Assembly: GCA_021783435.1 (NCBI GenBank)
Contig: JAJXUC010000188.1
Coordinates: 1-6,562 of the forward strand
Direction of reading: 5' to 3'
From: Pseudomonadota bacterium
GTDB lineage: Bacteria; Pseudomonadota; Gammaproteobacteria; Burkholderiales; Burkholderiaceae
Length of the DNA: 6,562 nucleotides
This document shows, one piece after another, positions 4,866 to 6,562 of the stretch (its first letter is position 1; every line of letters begins with the position of its first letter). The translations under genes were made by a program, and so were the position numbers. The notes below the pieces were generated by a model. It was not told where the DNA came from. It saw only the letters and a program-made list of their open reading frames with translations, and made no database searches.

Positions 4866-5014
4866 GGTGGGTGAAAACACGTGTCGCCGGTGGGTGAAAA
4901 CACGTGTCCATCCACAGAAAAAGGTGGGTGAAAACACGTGCCAATCCACAGGCGCGCCCTGCCCTGGCTGGTGGGTGAAAACACGATAGTCTGGCGGCGG
5001 TGGGTGAAAACACG
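4866..5014 (+). repeat. Five 16-bp iterons, GGTGGGTGAAAACACG
   Basis: Exact copies begin at 4866, 4889, 4923, 4970 and 4999, all in the same orientation. Start-to-start distances are uneven: 23, 34, 47 and 29 bp. Copies 1-3 continue as TG, copies 4-5 as ATAG, so there are two subclasses. Copies 2 and 3 are followed within 15 nt by a TCCACAG segment that resembles a DnaA box. They are the expected binding sites for RepA monomers. Confidence 0.95.
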
Positions 5015-5040
5015 ATAGGAGGCGTGTACACGCCTCCTAT
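5015..5040. repeat. 26-bp perfect palindrome between iteron 5 and the repA 3' end
   Basis: The half-site ATAGGAGGCGTGT is followed directly by its exact reverse complement, with no spacer. It begins at the base after iteron 5 and ends 8 nt before the repA stop codon. On the minus strand it would form an 11-bp hairpin with a GTAC loop, followed by a TTTT in the iteron, so it may act as a repA terminator. Alternatively it could bind RepA dimers, since both halves contain the iteron-end motif ACACG/CGTGT. Both roles are inference. Confidence 0.85.
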
Positions 5041-5048
5041 GCGGTGCT

Positions 5049-6419
5049 TCACGGTTGCTCGATGATGCTGGCCAGCAGCCTTTTGGCGTCCCTGGTGTGG
5101 AACGTCACGGTGTCGTCGTCGTCGAGGACAAGACGGTACTCGGGCAGGCTGTTGTCGGCCTCGATGGCGCGCACAGCCCGCCGGAATTCCTTGAGGGTGG
5201 ACTTGCTGCCTGCCTTGGCTTGCAGCAGATCAAGGCTGATCTTCCATTGCGCCTGGTGGCCGCAGTGCTTGCGGGCCAGTTCGTAGAGCCGCCGCGCCAA
5301 TGGCTTGCGTAGCCGGAAATAGTCCGGGTGGATCGTTAGAACTTCATATGCCTGGACAGCGTTGTAAAGCCACTCAGACAACGTGACCTCGACGGCGATC
5401 ATGCGCTCGTCAGTCTGCGATTTTTCGATGATCTTCCACCGGTCGATGATGCCGAAGCCTTCCCGGACACGCTGCCCACCGGTTCTGATGTCGGTCGTAA
5501 TCGACGTGCCGCGCAACCGCTCGAACGTCTCGTGCAGAAGCTTGTACCCACGCCCGCTGGTATCACGGTTTGTCGCTACCAGAAGGTCATAGACCGTGAA
5601 ACGGACCGTCCGATTTTTCGCGTCGTCACGGCCGCGGTTCAGCCCCTCGGTCATCTGCGAAACCACGTAAATCAGAATATCCTTGTCGTGCTGTGTGGCT
5701 CGGCCAAGCACGGACGGCGTGACCTTCACGGCCCTGTTTCCATCGCGGCTCGACCACTCCCAAATGCTCAGGTCTGGCTTGGTCGCCAGAGTGAAGATCG
5801 GCGCTTCCATGCTCGCGCCATCGTCCTTCAAGGCGTAGTCGAACATATCGGCCAGGAAGAAGTCCCGGTTCGGATGGCGGACCTTGACAAGCCCGCCCTG
5901 GGCCTGCGGGCTAGCGTCTGTCGCCGACGCTGCCGCGCGGGCCTCTGCCCGCTGCCGCGCCTTGAGGACCTGCACTTGGTCCTCGATGGCCGCATCCAGT
6001 CCGGCACGCTGCGCCTGCAATGTGGCAAGGCGTTCGCGCACAGCGCGGACCTCCAGGCTATCAAGGTTATCTAGCTTGGCGACACGCGCCAGATCACGAT
6101 TGGCCGCCACGATCTGTTCAGACAGAACGCGGTGAGCGTCGCGCAAGTAATCCAGGCTGTCGAGCGGAACTTGCTCGGCAGGCATATCCCGGCTATCAAT
6201 CGCGTCCTGCTCGCTCACGGCGTGGTCCTCGAACAAGCTCAGGTCCTCGGTGCTGGGCTGGTCTATGGGTGCAGCACCATCCAGCGGCAATTCGCTTTGC
6301 GCCGCCTTCTCGCCGCAATTCCGTGCTCGCCCGGCCCGGCCGAGCCGGACCAGCGATGCGGTCAGGGCCTCGTCCATCCGCACGGAGACGTTGTTGCCTT
6401 TCTTTTTGGTGTCACTCAT
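5049..6419 (-). CDS. repA: Plasmid replication initiator protein RepA (RPA family)
   Basis: This 456-residue protein initiates plasmid replication by binding the iterons at 4866-5014. The C-terminal two-thirds (about 185-445) match the 'replication initiator protein A' family: DFFLADMFDYALKDDGASME (186-205), TKPDLSIWEW (213-222), VTPSVLGRATQHDKDILIYV (233-252), RGTSITTDI (303-311) and HPDYFRLRKPLARRLYELAR (364-383), the last part of a winged-helix-like DNA-binding region. The first 180 residues are less usual. Residues 8-34 (NNVSVRMDEALTASLVRLG) resemble a ribbon-helix-helix stretch, 35-85 are acidic and probably disordered, and 85-165 form a likely coiled coil. The ATG at 6419 has only a weak AGAG 8 nt upstream. 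The gene lies 44 nt after another minus-strand gene and may be co-transcribed with it. Confidence 0.9.
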   Translation of the reverse strand: MSDTKKKGNNVSVRMDEALTASLVRLGRAGRARNCGEKAAQSELPLDGAAPIDQPSTEDLSLFEDHAVSEQDAIDSRDMPAEQVPLDSLDYLRDAHRVLSEQIVAANRDLARVAKLDNLDSLEVRAVRERLATLQAQRAGLDAAIEDQVQVLKARQRAEARAAASATDASPQAQGGLVKVRHPNRDFFLADMFDYALKDDGASMEAPIFTLATKPDLSIWEWSSRDGNRAVKVTPSVLGRATQHDKDILIYVVSQMTEGLNRGRDDAKNRTVRFTVYDLLVATNRDTSGRGYKLLHETFERLRGTSITTDIRTGGQRVREGFGIIDRWKIIEKSQTDERMIAVEVTLSEWLYNAVQAYEVLTIHPDYFRLRKPLARRLYELARKHCGHQAQWKISLDLLQAKAGSKSTLKEFRRAVRAIEADNSLPEYRLVLDDDDTVTFHTRDAKRLLASIIEQP

Positions 6420-6429
6420 AGATGAAACT

Positions 6430-6464
6430 CTAGCTGCTAGCTTGCCGGTAGTTCTCGGCTAGCC
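6430..6464 (-). promoter_or_regulatory. CTAG-rich palindromes upstream of repA
   Basis: The 44-nt gap before repA contains CTAGCTGCTAG (6430-6440, a palindrome with 5-bp arms) and GGCTAGCC (6457-6464, fully self-complementary). CTAG occurs three times here, although it is usually rare in bacterial DNA. It could be an operator controlling repA. No convincing -35/-10 pair is seen. Confidence 0.35.
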
Positions 6465-6562
6465 TACTTGTTCTTGTAGAGTTCCAGAGCACGTTCCAAG
6501 ACCTCGACAAGCAGCAACCCGTCGCGCTGCGCGAGCGCCCGCAGCTCGGCATCCCAATCGGG
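6464..6562 (-). CDS. C-terminal 32 residues of an unidentified gene upstream of repA (partial)
   Basis: Reading from the right edge on the minus strand gives PDWDAELRALAQRDGLLLVE and then VLERALELYKNK, with a TAG stop at 6464-6466. The pattern is a continuous amphipathic helix of the kind that ends small regulatory or ribbon-helix-helix-like plasmid proteins. Its codons have GC-rich third positions (for example GAG, CTG, GCG, CTC) and it has the same orientation as repA with a 44-nt gap, so both may form an operon. Genes in this position in related plasmids often concern partition or copy control, but the fragment is too short to assign. Confidence 0.65.
   Translation of the reverse strand, partial: PDWDAELRALAQRDGLLLVEVLERALELYKNK

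Larger units (their letters stand above)
4741..5040. other. oriV: Probable origin of vegetative replication (oriV)
   Basis: The region combines the parts expected of an iteron-controlled origin. A DnaA-box-like TTTTCCACA (4753-4761) has one mismatch to TTATCCACA. An AT-rich stretch carries TTAAAG three times (4783, 4793, 4799), followed by a GC-alternating run (4808-4819) and a T-rich segment (4845-4866). Five identical iterons follow (4866-5014), then a perfect palindrome (5015-5040). Two weaker DnaA-like sites (CCATCCACA 4908-4916; CAATCCACA 4942-4950) lie between iterons. The repA gene is adjacent but reads towards the origin, so the iterons lie past its 3' end. Function is inferred from architecture. 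Confidence 0.82.

Noticed and set aside
4866..5014. A CRISPR array
   Set aside because: The repeats are only 16 bp with spacers of 7 to 31 bp, contain DnaA-like sites and lie beside repA, which fits iterons and not CRISPR.
4479..5052. Minus-strand frames encoding repeated HVFSPT/RVFTHP peptides
   Set aside because: The repeats are simply the translated iterons; there is no start site or domain to support a protein.
5532..6074. A 180-codon + strand frame antisense to repA
   Set aside because: RepA on the other strand has clear family motifs throughout; this is its shadow.
1..6562. The window being a complete small circular plasmid
   Set aside because: The partial genes at the edges do not join into a recognisable protein when the ends are joined, and no terminal overlap is visible.

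Overview
This window looks like the backbone of a GC-rich proteobacterial plasmid, most likely from Burkholderiales (Comamonadaceae-type) or Xanthomonadaceae. The evidence is gene content: a KfrA-type DNA-binding coiled-coil protein, a RepA of the 'replication initiator protein A' (RPA) type, an iteron origin, a MobC-like replication-relaxation family protein and two toxin-antitoxin modules. No chromosomal housekeeping gene, rRNA, tRNA, insertion sequence or CRISPR array is visible. All family assignments come from recognising the protein sequences, not from a search.

Layout. Positions 1-114 may hold the 3' tail of an upstream gene. Positions 115-601 are non-coding, dense in hairpins, and contain a 26-bp perfect inverted repeat; they lead into a palindromic promoter/operator region. 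From 602 a two-gene unit runs on the + strand: a mobilization/relaxation accessory protein (602-1423), overlapped by a gene for an inner-membrane lipoprotein with a transmembrane helix and coiled coils (1399-2103). A hairpin-rich gap (2104-2399) precedes kfrA (2452-3084), which has its own palindromic operator. Next comes a DinJ/YafQ-type toxin-antitoxin pair on the + strand (3189-3771). It converges on a second, RelB/RelE-type pair on the - strand (4334-3857). A short remnant of a relE 3' end lies between kfrA and the dinJ-like gene.

Positions 4395-4740 are non-coding and packed with GC-only hairpins, many closed as C-GNA-G triloops, plus a G-quadruplex motif. Positions 4740-5040 form a probable replication origin: DnaA-box-like sites, an AT-rich TTAAAG stretch, five identical 16-bp iterons and a 26-bp perfect palindrome. 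The repA gene follows on the - strand (6419-5049), so the iterons lie beyond its 3' end. The C-terminal 32 codons of another - strand gene enter at the right edge.

Together the genes cover replication (RepA and iterons), likely stable maintenance (KfrA and two toxin-antitoxin modules) and probably mobilization (MobC-like protein, possibly with a nearby oriT). The less ordinary parts are the lipoprotein encoded with the MobC-like gene, the repeated hairpin architecture in the large gaps, the relE scar beside the dinJ/yafQ cassette, and the perfect palindrome between the iterons and repA.
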